NCBI GenBank assembly: GCA_016185615.1
Contig: JACPNE010000004.1
Span: forward strand, 68,625 to 122,379
Direction: 5' to 3'
Source of the DNA: Candidatus Woesearchaeota archaeon
GTDB taxonomy: Archaea; Nanobdellota; Nanobdellia; SCGC-AAA011-G17; JACPNG01
Length of the DNA: 53,755 nucleotides
Under the pieces are notes generated by a model that made no database searches, was not told the origin of the DNA, and saw only the letters and a list, made by a program, of their open reading frames with translations. Of this stretch, positions 16,178 to 24,882 are shown in pieces; the stretch's first letter is position 1; each line of letters opens with the position of its first letter. Position numbers and translations under genes: made by a program.

Positions 16178-16564
16178 ATGGTAACCAAAAATAGAAAGAT
16201 AAAATTAACACTTGAAGAAGGAAAAATAGTAAAAACTCTAATCCATAAAGGGGGGTTGAATCATAGAGAAATATATAAAGAGTTAGGTATTAAACAATCA
16301 TATTTTTCTAATATTCTCGGTGGCAAGAGGTCTATATATCAAGAAAAAGCAACTAAACTATATGAAATTTTAGGATGTGATTCTTCAGTCGAGTTCTTGA
16401 GAGAGGAATCAACACAACATAAAGATGAGATTGAAGGTAGATGGGGTTCATTATACGATTCATATACTAAGAGATTAAAAGAACCTTTTAGTATGGGAAA
16501 TTTAGATGTAAAACGTGCCATGATAGGTGAATTAGAACAAATGATAAATAAATATGAGAAATAA
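16178..16564 (+). CDS. Helix-turn-helix (XRE-like) DNA-binding protein
   Basis: The segment LNHREIYKELGIKQSYFSNI, continuing LGGKRSIYQEKATKLYEILGC (about residues 27-68), is an XRE/Cro-type helix-turn-helix. A charged C-terminal half follows, with no known domain. An AGGAG sequence lies five bases before ATG 16178. The next gene begins six bases after its stop, an arrangement like antitoxin-toxin or regulator-protease pairs. No palindrome was obvious in the 89-bp upstream gap. Confidence 0.75.
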   Translation: MVTKNRKIKLTLEEGKIVKTLIHKGGLNHREIYKELGIKQSYFSNILGGKRSIYQEKATKLYEILGCDSSVEFLREESTQHKDEIEGRWGSLYDSYTKRLKEPFSMGNLDVKRAMIGELEQMINKYEK

Positions 16565-16570
16565 AATTAA

Positions 16571-16981
16571 ATGACATATAGTATATTCTTTAATAACCAT
16601 GGACTTAATGAAGAGGAATTTGAATTAGTTGAAAGAATAGCACAAGAGACTTTTAGATTAAGTCAAGAAATATTTCAACCTGCTTTAAATCGTTGCAATT
16701 TCTTTGTATATTATGGGTATGAACCTTTTATTAATATAGTTAGAAAGAACCAACTCATTTTAGATCCTAGAATAGAAGGTCAAGATAATCTATTTGATAC
16801 ACATTATTGGTTAGCTTTTGATTTAAAAGATAAGAGAACAGCATTAATTGATCCAATTTTCAAATATGTTGGATTAGAAAGATTTGCTGGAGATAAATTA
16901 GATACAATACATACAGCATATTATGAAAGAAAAAAAGTAGTTCTACATAGTAATGTAAGACTAAAAACAATTGGTGTTTAA
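16571..16981 (+). CDS. Possible transglutaminase/papain-fold protein paired with HTH gene
   Basis: The family is not recognised outright. However, Cys42 (NRCNFF), His78 (DTHYWLAFD) and Asp94 (ALIDPIF) follow the order and spacing of the Cys-His-Asp triad of transglutaminase-like proteins, including the HxW and DP pairs. At 136 residues it would be a minimal domain. It may act as a peptidase, amidase or effector controlled by the upstream HTH protein. This is pattern-based inference; an unrelated fold is possible. Confidence 0.45.
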   Translation: MTYSIFFNNHGLNEEEFELVERIAQETFRLSQEIFQPALNRCNFFVYYGYEPFINIVRKNQLILDPRIEGQDNLFDTHYWLAFDLKDKRTALIDPIFKYVGLERFAGDKLDTIHTAYYERKKVVLHSNVRLKTIGV

Positions 16982-17392
16982 TTAAAATATTTTAGCATCT
17001 GTTTCTATGATAGCACCTACATCAATCCATTGGTTAAATATATTTACAATTTGTAAAGATACTAATATTAAAAATAGTATAAATGATGCAATTGATAGTA
17101 TGTTTAAAAATCTACAAAAGGATAATATTTTTTTATTGGGGACATCATCATAAAATTCAAGAATACTCAAAACCAATAAGTTAAATAAAGGAAATAAAAA
17201 TATGGGAAGTAATAATATTATAAAAAGGTCTAAGACTGGTGTAAATAGAGTAATATTTCCATTATTTTTATGTAGATCCAAACTCATAGAAGATAAAGTG
17301 AGAAGAGCCAAAAAAATAAATGATACAACAATACCAAAATTATTAATCTGTTTAAAAGATTGATTTTTAATTAACTCAATTTTCCTATTCAT
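16982..17392 (-). CDS. Three-helix membrane protein coupled to an NDT-membrane protein
   Basis: Three hydrophobic stretches are visible (about residues 20-40, 49-78, 88-118). No catalytic motif is seen and the family is unknown. Its ATG overlaps the stop of the upstream NDT-type gene in an ATGA (17389-17392), so it is translationally coupled and probably forms a membrane complex with that protein. Confidence 0.6.
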   Translation of the reverse strand: MNRKIELIKNQSFKQINNFGIVVSFIFLALLTLSSMSLDLHKNNGNITLFTPVLDLFIILLLPIFLFPLFNLLVLSILEFYDDVPNKKILSFCRFLNILSIASFILFLILVSLQIVNIFNQWIDVGAIIETDAKIF

Positions 17393-18012
17393 TTTTTAGC
17401 TTCTCTTCTAACTAAAGGGAGAATCACAAAAGTTAAGATAATTATAGTAAAAAATGATCCAATTAAATTGATTTGATTAATTTGATCAAAACTTTTAGTC
17501 ATAAAAACTGAGACAATTAAATTTATTATATTTACGAAAGCAAATACCACCCCAATAAAAAGAGCTACAGATATCTCATTTTCATTATCTCTAAAAAAAT
17601 GCTTTTTTCTCTTAATATTTTTATTGTTCAATTCTTTCTTCAACTCTTCCAAGCTTCCAACAATCTTAACAGAATTAAAGTTCATCACACAAATCCTATA
17701 ACTTTCTTTTAAAGTCTCAGAATCTTCAGCTAAAGCAATTATTGGAATATTTTTGGCATAGGCATATCCAATCTCCCAGGCAGTTCCAGAAGAAATACCC
17801 TTCCAATCCAAATAAGCTATAACTATATTACAATCGTCTAAAGCTTCTTTATTCTTATCAAAGAATACCTTAGAATCCCCATTATCATATAATCCAGCAT
17901 CTCTATGTGGCAAGAATGTCTCTATCTTAAGCTCCTTACAAAGATTATCTATCTTTTCCAATATAATTCTAGAGTCCTCAACAAACAAGGGACCAGCTAT
18001 ATAGGCTTTCAT
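17389..18012 (-). CDS. Nucleoside 2-deoxyribosyltransferase domain fused to two membrane helices
   Basis: The N-terminal 130 residues are a clear NDT domain: MKAYIAGPLF at the start, ALDDCNIVIAYLDW, and SSGTAWEIGYAYA with Glu80 as the catalytic nucleophile. NDT enzymes cleave or exchange the glycosidic bond of deoxynucleosides or nucleotides. The C-terminus adds two hydrophobic helices (ISVALFIGVVFAFVNIINLI and INLIGSFFTIIILTFVILPL), which is unusual for these soluble enzymes. I choose ATG 18012; a frame extension to 18096 would run into the divergent glycosyltransferase. It is coupled by ATGA to a three-helix membrane protein. Confidence 0.8.
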   Translation of the reverse strand: MKAYIAGPLFVEDSRIILEKIDNLCKELKIETFLPHRDAGLYDNGDSKVFFDKNKEALDDCNIVIAYLDWKGISSGTAWEIGYAYAKNIPIIALAEDSETLKESYRICVMNFNSVKIVGSLEELKKELNNKNIKRKKHFFRDNENEISVALFIGVVFAFVNIINLIVSVFMTKSFDQINQINLIGSFFTIIILTFVILPLVRREAKK

Positions 18013-18062
18013 AAATAATCCTTCTAAGTTAAGTTTAAAAACGTTACTTACAAGAATAAAAT

Positions 18063-19151
18063 ATGGAAAATACATGGAAAAGAGACTGTAAATCATTTCC
18101 AGGAGTCTATGCCTGTGATACTCTTAAGAGTGAGAACTATAAGGATTGCTCAGAATGTAATTATTATGAACCATACTCAAAGAAAATCTTAATTCTAAAG
18201 CTAGGAGCAATAGGAGATGTAATTAGGACAACTACAATCTTAAACGGATTAAGAAAGAAGTATGGAGAAGATATTCATATTACATGGGTTGTAGGAAAAG
18301 AAAGTTTTGACTTAATAAAAAATAATAAGTATGTGAATAAAGCTTTGATATTTAATGAAGAGACTAAATTAAGATTACAGCAAGAAAAATTTGATATTCT
18401 TCTAAGCTTGGAAATTTCCCCTCCAGCTACATTATTAGCTAATTTAGTTAAAGCTAAAGAGAAATTTGGATATTACTTCAATGAGGATGGACATCCAAGT
18501 GCTTTCAATAAAGCGGCTGAGCCATATCTAGAAAGAGTCTTCTCAGATAAAGTAAACAAAGAAAATAAGAAAACATATCAAGAGATGTTATTTGAATTTT
18601 TAGAAATCTCATACAACAAAGAAGAGTATGTTATTGAATCAATAAAAGATGATTATGCCCAAGAGTTTATGAAAAGAAAAAACTTAGGAAATAAAAAGAT
18701 AATTGGGATTAATATTGGCTCTGGTTCAAGATGGCCCTCCAAAAGATGGAGCACAGATAAGATAGTTGAACTAATCAAAAAAATAAAACAAGAAGGTAAA
18801 TATGATATTATTCTATTGGGAGGACCAGAAGAAGAAGAAATCCTTGGAATATTATCAGATGATTTAAAATTAGTATCAAACTATCCGAAAAATTCTCTAA
18901 CCGAATATATTAGCATAGTTAACTTATGTGACACAATCATAACAGGAGATACAATTACATTACATATGGGAATTGGTTTAAAGAAAAAAGTAATCTCATT
19001 ATTCTTCTGTACACCACCCTGGCAGATAGAAGATTATAATGTTGTAAAAAAAATAACAAGTCCATTATTGGAAAAATATTACTTTGATGATCAATATCAT
19101 GAGGATTTAGCTAACAGCATTTCAGTAGAAGAAGTTTTAAAATTAATTTAA
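18063..19151 (+). CDS. Glycosyltransferase family 9 with N-terminal cysteine cluster
   Basis: GT9 proteins are heptosyltransferase-like GT-B enzymes best known from bacterial lipopolysaccharide. Here GAIGD (residues 47-51) starts the acceptor domain, IGINIGSGSRWPSKRWS the donor domain, and ITGDTITLHMGIGL is the nucleotide-sugar site. Before the fold comes a 40-residue extension with Cys9, Cys18, Cys29 and Cys32, which could bind a metal. It heads a compact plus-strand run: a Nudix gene, a GT-C, a GT2 and an SDR, with gaps of 1-12 bp or overlaps. It probably adds a sugar to a lipid-linked glycan. Confidence 0.88.
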   Translation: MENTWKRDCKSFPGVYACDTLKSENYKDCSECNYYEPYSKKILILKLGAIGDVIRTTTILNGLRKKYGEDIHITWVVGKESFDLIKNNKYVNKALIFNEETKLRLQQEKFDILLSLEISPPATLLANLVKAKEKFGYYFNEDGHPSAFNKAAEPYLERVFSDKVNKENKKTYQEMLFEFLEISYNKEEYVIESIKDDYAQEFMKRKNLGNKKIIGINIGSGSRWPSKRWSTDKIVELIKKIKQEGKYDIILLGGPEEEEILGILSDDLKLVSNYPKNSLTEYISIVNLCDTIITGDTITLHMGIGLKKKVISLFFCTPPWQIEDYNVVKKITSPLLEKYYFDDQYHEDLANSISVEEVLKLI

Positions 19152-19152
19152 G

Positions 19153-19566
19153 ATGGAAAAATTCATAGTTGTATTGACAGCAATTGTATTGCATCCAGAC
19201 AATACAAGAATTCTCATAGTGAAAAGAAAAGAGGATGAAGAAATCCATGGAGGAAAATGGATGTTGCCTGGAGGAAAACTAGAAGAGGATGAATCATTAT
19301 TTGATGCATTAAAAAGAGAAATTCTAGAAGAAACTGGAATAGAAATAGAAAACGAAAAAGAGTACATAAATGATTATATCTTTGAAAGACCTACTGGAGA
19401 ATTGACATTGGGAATGACTTTTTTGATAAGGGCAATTAATGATGATGTTAAGCTGAATATGAAAGAGTATGATGACTTTGCATGGATAGCTACAGAAGAA
19501 TTAGATGAATATGACTATTTAGAGTATATAAAACCAGAGATTGACAAGGCTTTTAAACTATTATAA
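19153..19566 (+). CDS. Nudix hydrolase
   Basis: The Nudix box Gx5Ex7REUxEExGU is complete: Gly41, Glu47, Arg55-Glu56, Glu59-Glu60, Gly62, Ile63. Such enzymes hydrolyse nucleoside diphosphates linked to another group, such as damaged nucleotides or nucleotide sugars. At 137 residues it is a single domain. It sits one base after the GT9 gene and 12 bp before a GT-C gene, so a nucleotide-sugar housekeeping role in glycan synthesis is plausible but not shown. Confidence 0.93.
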   Translation: MEKFIVVLTAIVLHPDNTRILIVKRKEDEEIHGGKWMLPGGKLEEDESLFDALKREILEETGIEIENEKEYINDYIFERPTGELTLGMTFLIRAINDDVKLNMKEYDDFAWIATEELDEYDYLEYIKPEIDKAFKLL

Positions 19567-19578
19567 TTGTGATTTGAT

Positions 19579-21315
19579 ATGGAGATGATAAAAAAGATTA
19601 AAGAAGACAAACTAATATCTTCATTATTTATTTTAATCATATTTTTGGGATTATTCTTAAGATTTAATGATTTTTCTGAAACTCCATTCTGGAATGATGA
19701 TTTATCTACTGTTCCTAGTGGAATACTTTGGTTTTATACACATTCATACTTTCCAGGATTGTCTGGAAACTCAGAACCTCCATTGGGAAATATGGCTATA
19801 GGATTAGGTTGTATTACTTCAAAAGAAGACTTCTCGGGAGTATCTCAAATCCAGCCCGGGTTCTATCCAGGAAGACCAGCATTAATAGGAAAGCCAATGA
19901 TAAATTCTGAGCTAAACTGTCATATTCCAGTGTTAATATTCGGACTATTGTTTTTCATAGCAGTTGTATTATTGGCATTAACAATGTTTGACAAGTACTC
20001 AGCATTGTATATAATTTCATTTTATTCATTCTTCCCGGAAATCCTGAGATTTAGCAGGTGGATACATGTTGATATGTTGCAATGGGCTTTTATAACGTTT
20101 GGATTACTATTTTCATATAAGGCATTTATAGAAGAAAAATACTCAAAAAAAGAAACAATATTTTTCATATTATCATTTAGCTTATTTGCATTAGCCTTAG
20201 CAACGAAATTAACCTCAGCCCCATTCTTTGTATTTGGAGCATTTATCTTATGCATGAAATATAAGGATGAATTGAATTCATTAGCAAAAAAAGCATTTTA
20301 TTTAGTATCAAAAGAGAAATTAAGGGAGGATTTAAATGAGAATATAAAGAAAGAAAAAAGATTCATGATGATATCTGTTTCTTCCGTAATATTATCATTA
20401 TTTTTATTGTTGCTTCCATTTAAGTTAAGTCCAAAAAACTTCTTTGAGATGTATAAATTAATAAGAACAGTTCATAATCCATATAATAATGGAATATCAT
20501 TCCATAATCCAATAACTCAAATTTCAATCTTCCTGTCAAACTTTAATATTTTGGATGTAATCTTATTCTTCCTTTCATTGTTTATATTATATAAATTAAT
20601 AATGAAAAAAAGAGATTCACAGGAAAATTTCATTTTATATTTGATAGTTTTTTACTTAATCTCGGTATTATTGTTTAACGCATTGGAATTATACAGATTA
20701 ACAGTTCCATTCTTCTTCGGGATAATCTTCTTAATCTCATTATTGTTTTCAGAAAAAGATTATTCATTGATTAATTTCATTGGAAAGAGCAAAAAAAAGA
20801 TTATATTTATTGTATTAATTTTAATTTATTCGTCATTCTCGTTTTATATAGCATTTGCAGGTTCTCCTTCATTCTTGCAAGAAAACCCATTAGAATGTAC
20901 ATTCAATAAAGGCTGTCCTAACAAAGGAGAAGCATTACAATTATACTCAACTAAGATTATAGCAGATGAGCTAAATAATTTATTAGAAGAAAATGAAACC
21001 TTCTTTCCAGGCTCTGGAGTATTATATTATTATATAAGACAAGAGGATGACGCCCAAATTTTCTTGTTTGAGACAGACTTTAGAAGACAGACTGGAAAAT
21101 CTCCAGGAATAGCAGATTATTTAACATATTACAGGCCAAACGGGGGATTCCCAAGATATCTTATCCTAAATCCATATTCAAATGAGAAGTTTGGGGAACA
21201 GGAAAGATTAATAAAAGAGAGAATAGAGCCAACTTTGATAATCAAAAATAAAGACAAAGATATAGTGTATATTTATGATGTGTTGAAGTTTATAGTTGTG
21301 CAAAATGAAAGATAA
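19579..21315 (+). CDS. GT-C-type membrane glycosyltransferase
   Basis: Many hydrophobic helices run through the first 430 residues. An early acidic loop TPFWNDDLS after the first helix (Asp45, Asp46) matches the catalytic first-loop aspartates of GT-C enzymes (PMT/ArnT-type), which use a polyprenyl-phosphate sugar on the outer face. The last 140 residues form a soluble extracytoplasmic domain with a Cys pair (PLECTFNKGC). It lies in the GT9-Nudix-GT-C-GT2-SDR run. The downstream GT2, a dolichyl-phosphate-sugar synthase type, could make its donor. Confidence 0.8.
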   Translation: MEMIKKIKEDKLISSLFILIIFLGLFLRFNDFSETPFWNDDLSTVPSGILWFYTHSYFPGLSGNSEPPLGNMAIGLGCITSKEDFSGVSQIQPGFYPGRPALIGKPMINSELNCHIPVLIFGLLFFIAVVLLALTMFDKYSALYIISFYSFFPEILRFSRWIHVDMLQWAFITFGLLFSYKAFIEEKYSKKETIFFILSFSLFALALATKLTSAPFFVFGAFILCMKYKDELNSLAKKAFYLVSKEKLREDLNENIKKEKRFMMISVSSVILSLFLLLLPFKLSPKNFFEMYKLIRTVHNPYNNGISFHNPITQISIFLSNFNILDVILFFLSLFILYKLIMKKRDSQENFILYLIVFYLISVLLFNALELYRLTVPFFFGIIFLISLLFSEKDYSLINFIGKSKKKIIFIVLILIYSSFSFYIAFAGSPSFLQENPLECTFNKGCPNKGEALQLYSTKIIADELNNLLEENETFFPGSGVLYYYIRQEDDAQIFLFETDFRRQTGKSPGIADYLTYYRPNGGFPRYLILNPYSNEKFGEQERLIKERIEPTLIIKNKDKDIVYIYDVLKFIVVQNER

Positions 21316-21982
21316 AGTAACAGTAATAATCCCGACATATAATGAAGAAAGGAATATAAGAGAAGTAATCAAGGGGGTAAAGCCCTATGCTGATGAGATT
21401 CTTATTGTAGATGCAAAGAAATCAAGAGATAGAACAGCAGAGATAGCAAAGTCCCTTGGCACTAGGGTAATAAAAGACAATGGAAAAGGTGTGGGGGCTG
21501 CAAAAAGGATTGGGATTAAATCAGCTAAAAATGATATTATTGTTTTGTTTGATGCAGACGGCTCCCATGATCCAAAAGACATCCCAAAAATGGTTAACTA
21601 TCTAATAAGTAATGGACATGATTTTGTTGTGGGCTCAAGAATGACTGGGGGCAGCGATGAACTACATGGAACATTCTCCAATTTTGCCAGAAATGTCGGA
21701 GCTGGATTAATACAATTAGTGATAAATTATAGATTTAAAGTAAGATTAACAGACTGTGAAAATGGTTTTAGGGCAATAAAAAAGAAAGTAGCTGAGAATT
21801 TAAAATTAAATGCTGATGATTTTGATATAGAAGAAGAGATGGTAATAAAAGCATTAAAGATGGGGTATAGTGTTGGAGAAATCCCAACACATGAATATGA
21901 AAGAAAGCATGGAAGATCAAATATCTCACTTCCAAGAATGGGTTATAAATTTGTCTGGAGACTTATAAAAGAGATAATATGA
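21305..21982 (+). CDS. Glycosyltransferase family 2, dolichyl-phosphate mannose synthase-like
   Basis: The start VTVIIPTYNEERNIREVIKG, then LFDADGSHDPKDIP (metal site) and VVGSRMTGGSDELHG are typical of dolichyl-phosphate sugar synthases. ENGFRAIKKK matches the conserved CGFRAI-like segment. At 225 residues it has no C-terminal membrane helices. I choose ATG 21305; a TTG nine bases upstream is less likely. It overlaps the end of the GT-C gene by 11 bp and its stop forms an ATGA with the next gene. It likely loads a sugar onto polyprenyl phosphate for the GT-C enzymes. Confidence 0.88.
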   Translation: MKDKVTVIIPTYNEERNIREVIKGVKPYADEILIVDAKKSRDRTAEIAKSLGTRVIKDNGKGVGAAKRIGIKSAKNDIIVLFDADGSHDPKDIPKMVNYLISNGHDFVVGSRMTGGSDELHGTFSNFARNVGAGLIQLVINYRFKVRLTDCENGFRAIKKKVAENLKLNADDFDIEEEMVIKALKMGYSVGEIPTHEYERKHGRSNISLPRMGYKFVWRLIKEII

Positions 21983-22935
21983 AAAACAAAAAGGTTCTGA
22001 TAACTGGGGGATCTGGATTTCTTGGAAGAGAATTAGTAGATAGATTATTGAAGCAAAAAAGAAAAGTAAAAGTTTATGATGTTAAGGAATGCAGAAATAA
22101 AAATGTTGAATACATAAAAGGGGATGTAAGAGATCTAAAAAAATTAATGGAAGTTTCAAAGGATGCTGATGTTATATTTCACCTAGCATCCCTAGTTCCT
22201 CAATCAAAAGTCAATCCAATAATGTACAAGCAAGTAATTGTAGATGGAACTGAAAATGTTTTGAAAGTCTGCCAGAAGTATAATATAAAGCTTGTTCATG
22301 TTTCAAGCTCCGGAGTTTATGGTGCTGATAGGGATGGAATAGTAAAAGAAGACGCCCAGAAAAAGCCGACTGGACATTATGGAAATTCAAAATGGCAAGC
22401 TGAATTGAAATGCTTGGAATACTCAAAAAAAGGAGTAAATGTTATTATTGTCAGACCAATGGCAATCATCGGCCCCGGAGTCTATGGGGTTTTTAAAAAA
22501 TTTATGGGATTAGTCAATAATAATATCCCATTAATAACTTTTGGAAATGGTAAAAATAGAATACAACTAGTGAGCTTATCAGATTGTGCAGATGCATTAT
22601 TACTGGCTGAAAAGTATAACAAAACAGGAGAGGCTTTTAATTTGGGCTCTGAAAACATTCCTACAGTAAAAGGTGAATTCAAAGAATTAATAAAATATGC
22701 AAAATCAAAATCAATGATAATATCAATTCCATCCTGGCTAGCAAGAGGAATTTTCAAATTTTTATATATGCTAAAATTATCTCCATTAACTCCTGAACAT
22801 TATTATATGCTGGATAAAAATTCAATATTGGATATAACTAAAACAAAGGAAGTTTTGGGATGGAAACCAAAAAAAGACAATATAGAAATACTAAAAGAAA
22901 CCTATGACTGGTATGTTAAATCAAAAGGTTTTTAA
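21979..22935 (+). CDS. NAD-dependent epimerase/dehydratase (extended SDR)
   Basis: The dinucleotide loop is GGSGFLG (Gly10, Gly13, Gly16). HVSSSGVYG carries the active-site Ser, and HYGNSKWQAE contains the catalytic Tyr-x3-Lys. The C-terminal DLDKNSILDITKTKEVLGWKP-type ending is typical of sugar-nucleotide epimerases. It probably makes or interconverts a nucleotide sugar for the neighbouring transferases. It is translationally coupled to the preceding GT2 by ATGA at 21979-21982. The exact sugar is unknown. Confidence 0.9.
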   Translation: MKNKKVLITGGSGFLGRELVDRLLKQKRKVKVYDVKECRNKNVEYIKGDVRDLKKLMEVSKDADVIFHLASLVPQSKVNPIMYKQVIVDGTENVLKVCQKYNIKLVHVSSSGVYGADRDGIVKEDAQKKPTGHYGNSKWQAELKCLEYSKKGVNVIIVRPMAIIGPGVYGVFKKFMGLVNNNIPLITFGNGKNRIQLVSLSDCADALLLAEKYNKTGEAFNLGSENIPTVKGEFKELIKYAKSKSMIISIPSWLARGIFKFLYMLKLSPLTPEHYYMLDKNSILDITKTKEVLGWKPKKDNIEILKETYDWYVKSKGF

Positions 22936-22959
22936 GTAGTTTATATATTTTTTACTAAG

Positions 22960-24033
22960 ATGAAACAGTTCTATCAAGTGACTAAGAAGCTAATGAAATC
23001 TAACTTTATAAGATTAGATTCCCCTTGCAAAATTACATTTGCTGTTACATATGCCTGTACATTTAGATGCAAGACATGTAATATAGGGAGAAATTTCTTG
23101 GCAGACCCAAAAGGAGTAATAAAAGGGGAATTAGATTATCAAGAAATTGGAAAAATATTCAGGAATGCCAAGCCCTCATGGCTGCAATTAACTGGAGGAG
23201 AACCATTCATGAGGGATATGTATCTAATCCTAAAAACCATTGTTGAAAATGACGATGAGTTGTATGCAGTAAGCACAACTACGAATGGATTTGCAACAAA
23301 AGTCATTGTTGATTCTGTAAAAAGAATCTTGGAGCTAGAAATTCCGAGATTTGTTGTTTCAATAAGCTTGGATGGATTTGAACATGATCATGAAGATGTT
23401 AGAGGGATAAAAACATCATTTGAAAAATGCATAAACACATTTAATGAATTAAGAAAATTGGAGAATAGTCATTTTAATGTCTTCATAAGTTATACCTCTT
23501 CCCCATATAATATGGGCAAGATAGATAATTTCATAAAAAGCATGAAAGAAAAGTATAATATTCCTCCAAAATATATACATATGAATTTGTATCATACATC
23601 AAATCACTTCTTTGGAAACACAGACCAAAAAAGATCAGAAGAATATAACCAAAAAGTTCTGAACGAAATTAAAACTTATAGGAAATATAAGAAAGGAAAT
23701 GATTTCAAGGTTGCTTTTTTAGAAGATAGATACACAAAATTCTCAGAAGATTTTGTAAAAACAGGAAGATCTCCTTTACCTTGCAAGGCATTAAACTCTT
23801 CAATATTCCTTAATCCATATGGGGACATATTTCCTTGCTTGATATGGAGCAAGAAGCTTGGAAATTTGAGAGATTATGATTATGATATTAAAAAGTTGTG
23901 GCAAGAGCCAGAAGTTGTTAAATCACAAAAAGATGCCGAGAATTTAAGATGTCCTAATTGTTGGACTCCTTGCGAGGCTTATCAAACAATAGCTGGAAAT
24001 TTAAACAAATCTTTGATTAAAATTTCAAATTAA
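22960..24033 (+). CDS. Radical SAM protein with SPASM-type C-terminus
   Basis: YACTFRCKTC holds the [4Fe-4S] cysteines (Cys33, Cys37, Cys40), and LQLTGGEPFM is the SAM-binding GGE region. The C-terminal part has cysteines around PCKALNSSIFLNPYGDIFPC and CPNCWTPC, typical of a SPASM/twitch auxiliary-cluster domain. Such enzymes modify peptides, sugars or lipids. A TTTATATATT box about 25 bp before the ATG gives it its own promoter. It lies inside the glycan island, so a sugar or lipid target is possible; no substrate peptide was seen nearby. Confidence 0.88.
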   Translation: MKQFYQVTKKLMKSNFIRLDSPCKITFAVTYACTFRCKTCNIGRNFLADPKGVIKGELDYQEIGKIFRNAKPSWLQLTGGEPFMRDMYLILKTIVENDDELYAVSTTTNGFATKVIVDSVKRILELEIPRFVVSISLDGFEHDHEDVRGIKTSFEKCINTFNELRKLENSHFNVFISYTSSPYNMGKIDNFIKSMKEKYNIPPKYIHMNLYHTSNHFFGNTDQKRSEEYNQKVLNEIKTYRKYKKGNDFKVAFLEDRYTKFSEDFVKTGRSPLPCKALNSSIFLNPYGDIFPCLIWSKKLGNLRDYDYDIKKLWQEPEVVKSQKDAENLRCPNCWTPCEAYQTIAGNLNKSLIKISN

Positions 24034-24407
24034 GATACTTTTGCTACAAACGCTTCTCTTTTCTCTTTTAACTCTTTAAATTTTTCATGAACTTTTTCCA
24101 AATAGCTCTCAATTGTATCTTTAGAAGCAAAATTAAACAATGCATGAATCCCTGTCATAATAACAAAACTATGCTCTTCTTTTCTTTTTAGTATATTTGG
24201 CAGATAAGCCATGGGTATAATTCCCCACCATAATCTCATATCAGTTCCAGAATAAGAGTTCACATAAGTGCCATTTTCCACAGAAAAAGTCCTTGTATAT
24301 TTATCTTGAGCAGTTACACTTAATCCAATGCCTTCAGCTGCTCTTTTCAGAATTACTTCTAAATCATTTCCATGTATATGCTCATCAAACTCTGCCTTTG
24401 TATACAT
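24030..24407 (-). CDS. Unrecognised 125-residue protein
   Basis: This soluble protein has an alpha/beta look: a helix at the start, a strand-rich middle (RTFSVENGTYVNSYSGTDMR) and a charged C-terminal helix. No motif is recognised. It converges with the radical SAM gene, with a 4-bp overlap of stop codons. A 75-bp divergent gap separates it from the DUF4346 gene. Confidence 0.55.
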   Translation of the reverse strand: MYTKAEFDEHIHGNDLEVILKRAAEGIGLSVTAQDKYTRTFSVENGTYVNSYSGTDMRLWWGIIPMAYLPNILKRKEEHSFVIMTGIHALFNFASKDTIESYLEKVHEKFKELKEKREAFVAKVS

Positions 24408-24482
24408 AATGAATTAATAATGCTAAAATATTTAAAGATTACCATCAGAAAACCTTATAAAACAATAATTTAAGCTAATTTT

Positions 24483-24848
24483 ATGACAGACCAAAAAAGA
24501 CCAGCATGGGTGAAAGATAAGACTGTAGCTGAAGATTTTGAGGTAATAGAATCCAAGCCATATGATGATTATAGGGATCATAAGAATGATGATGGTTGTT
24601 ATACATTAATAAAAGTCGATTTTGAGTTTTATGAGATACAAGTTGCTGTATGCAATTATAAGCATGAAATCTTAAAAGTATTCAAGGGGAGAAGGCCACA
24701 AGATATTTACAATTCAATATTTGAGTATGAGAAGCAACATAATCTAAATTGGTTCAAAGAAAAACAGCATATAGCTTATCTTGGAAAAGAGCTGAAAAAA
24801 GCTGAAATTGCATTGGCATTAGGAAATACTGGATATTATCAAGAATAA
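24483..24848 (+). CDS. DUF4346-like protein
   Basis: The C-terminal stretch HIAYLGKELKKAEIALALG is the hallmark of DUF4346, preceded by a region (CYTLIKVDFEFYEIQVAVCN) that fits the family's beta-sheet. DUF4346 occurs in archaea and cyanobacteria, alone or beside other enzymes, and has no settled function. At 121 residues it is a stand-alone domain. An ACCTTATAAAA box about 25-35 bp upstream suggests its own promoter. Confidence 0.72.
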   Translation: MTDQKRPAWVKDKTVAEDFEVIESKPYDDYRDHKNDDGCYTLIKVDFEFYEIQVAVCNYKHEILKVFKGRRPQDIYNSIFEYEKQHNLNWFKEKQHIAYLGKELKKAEIALALGNTGYYQE

Positions 24849-24882
24849 AAAATCTTTTAAAATCAATATATAACCAAATTAG

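Noticed and set aside
18013..18096. N-terminal extension of the NDT-membrane protein
   Set aside because: It would overlap the start of the divergent GT9 gene, and the family begins at MKAYIAGPLF (ATG 18012).
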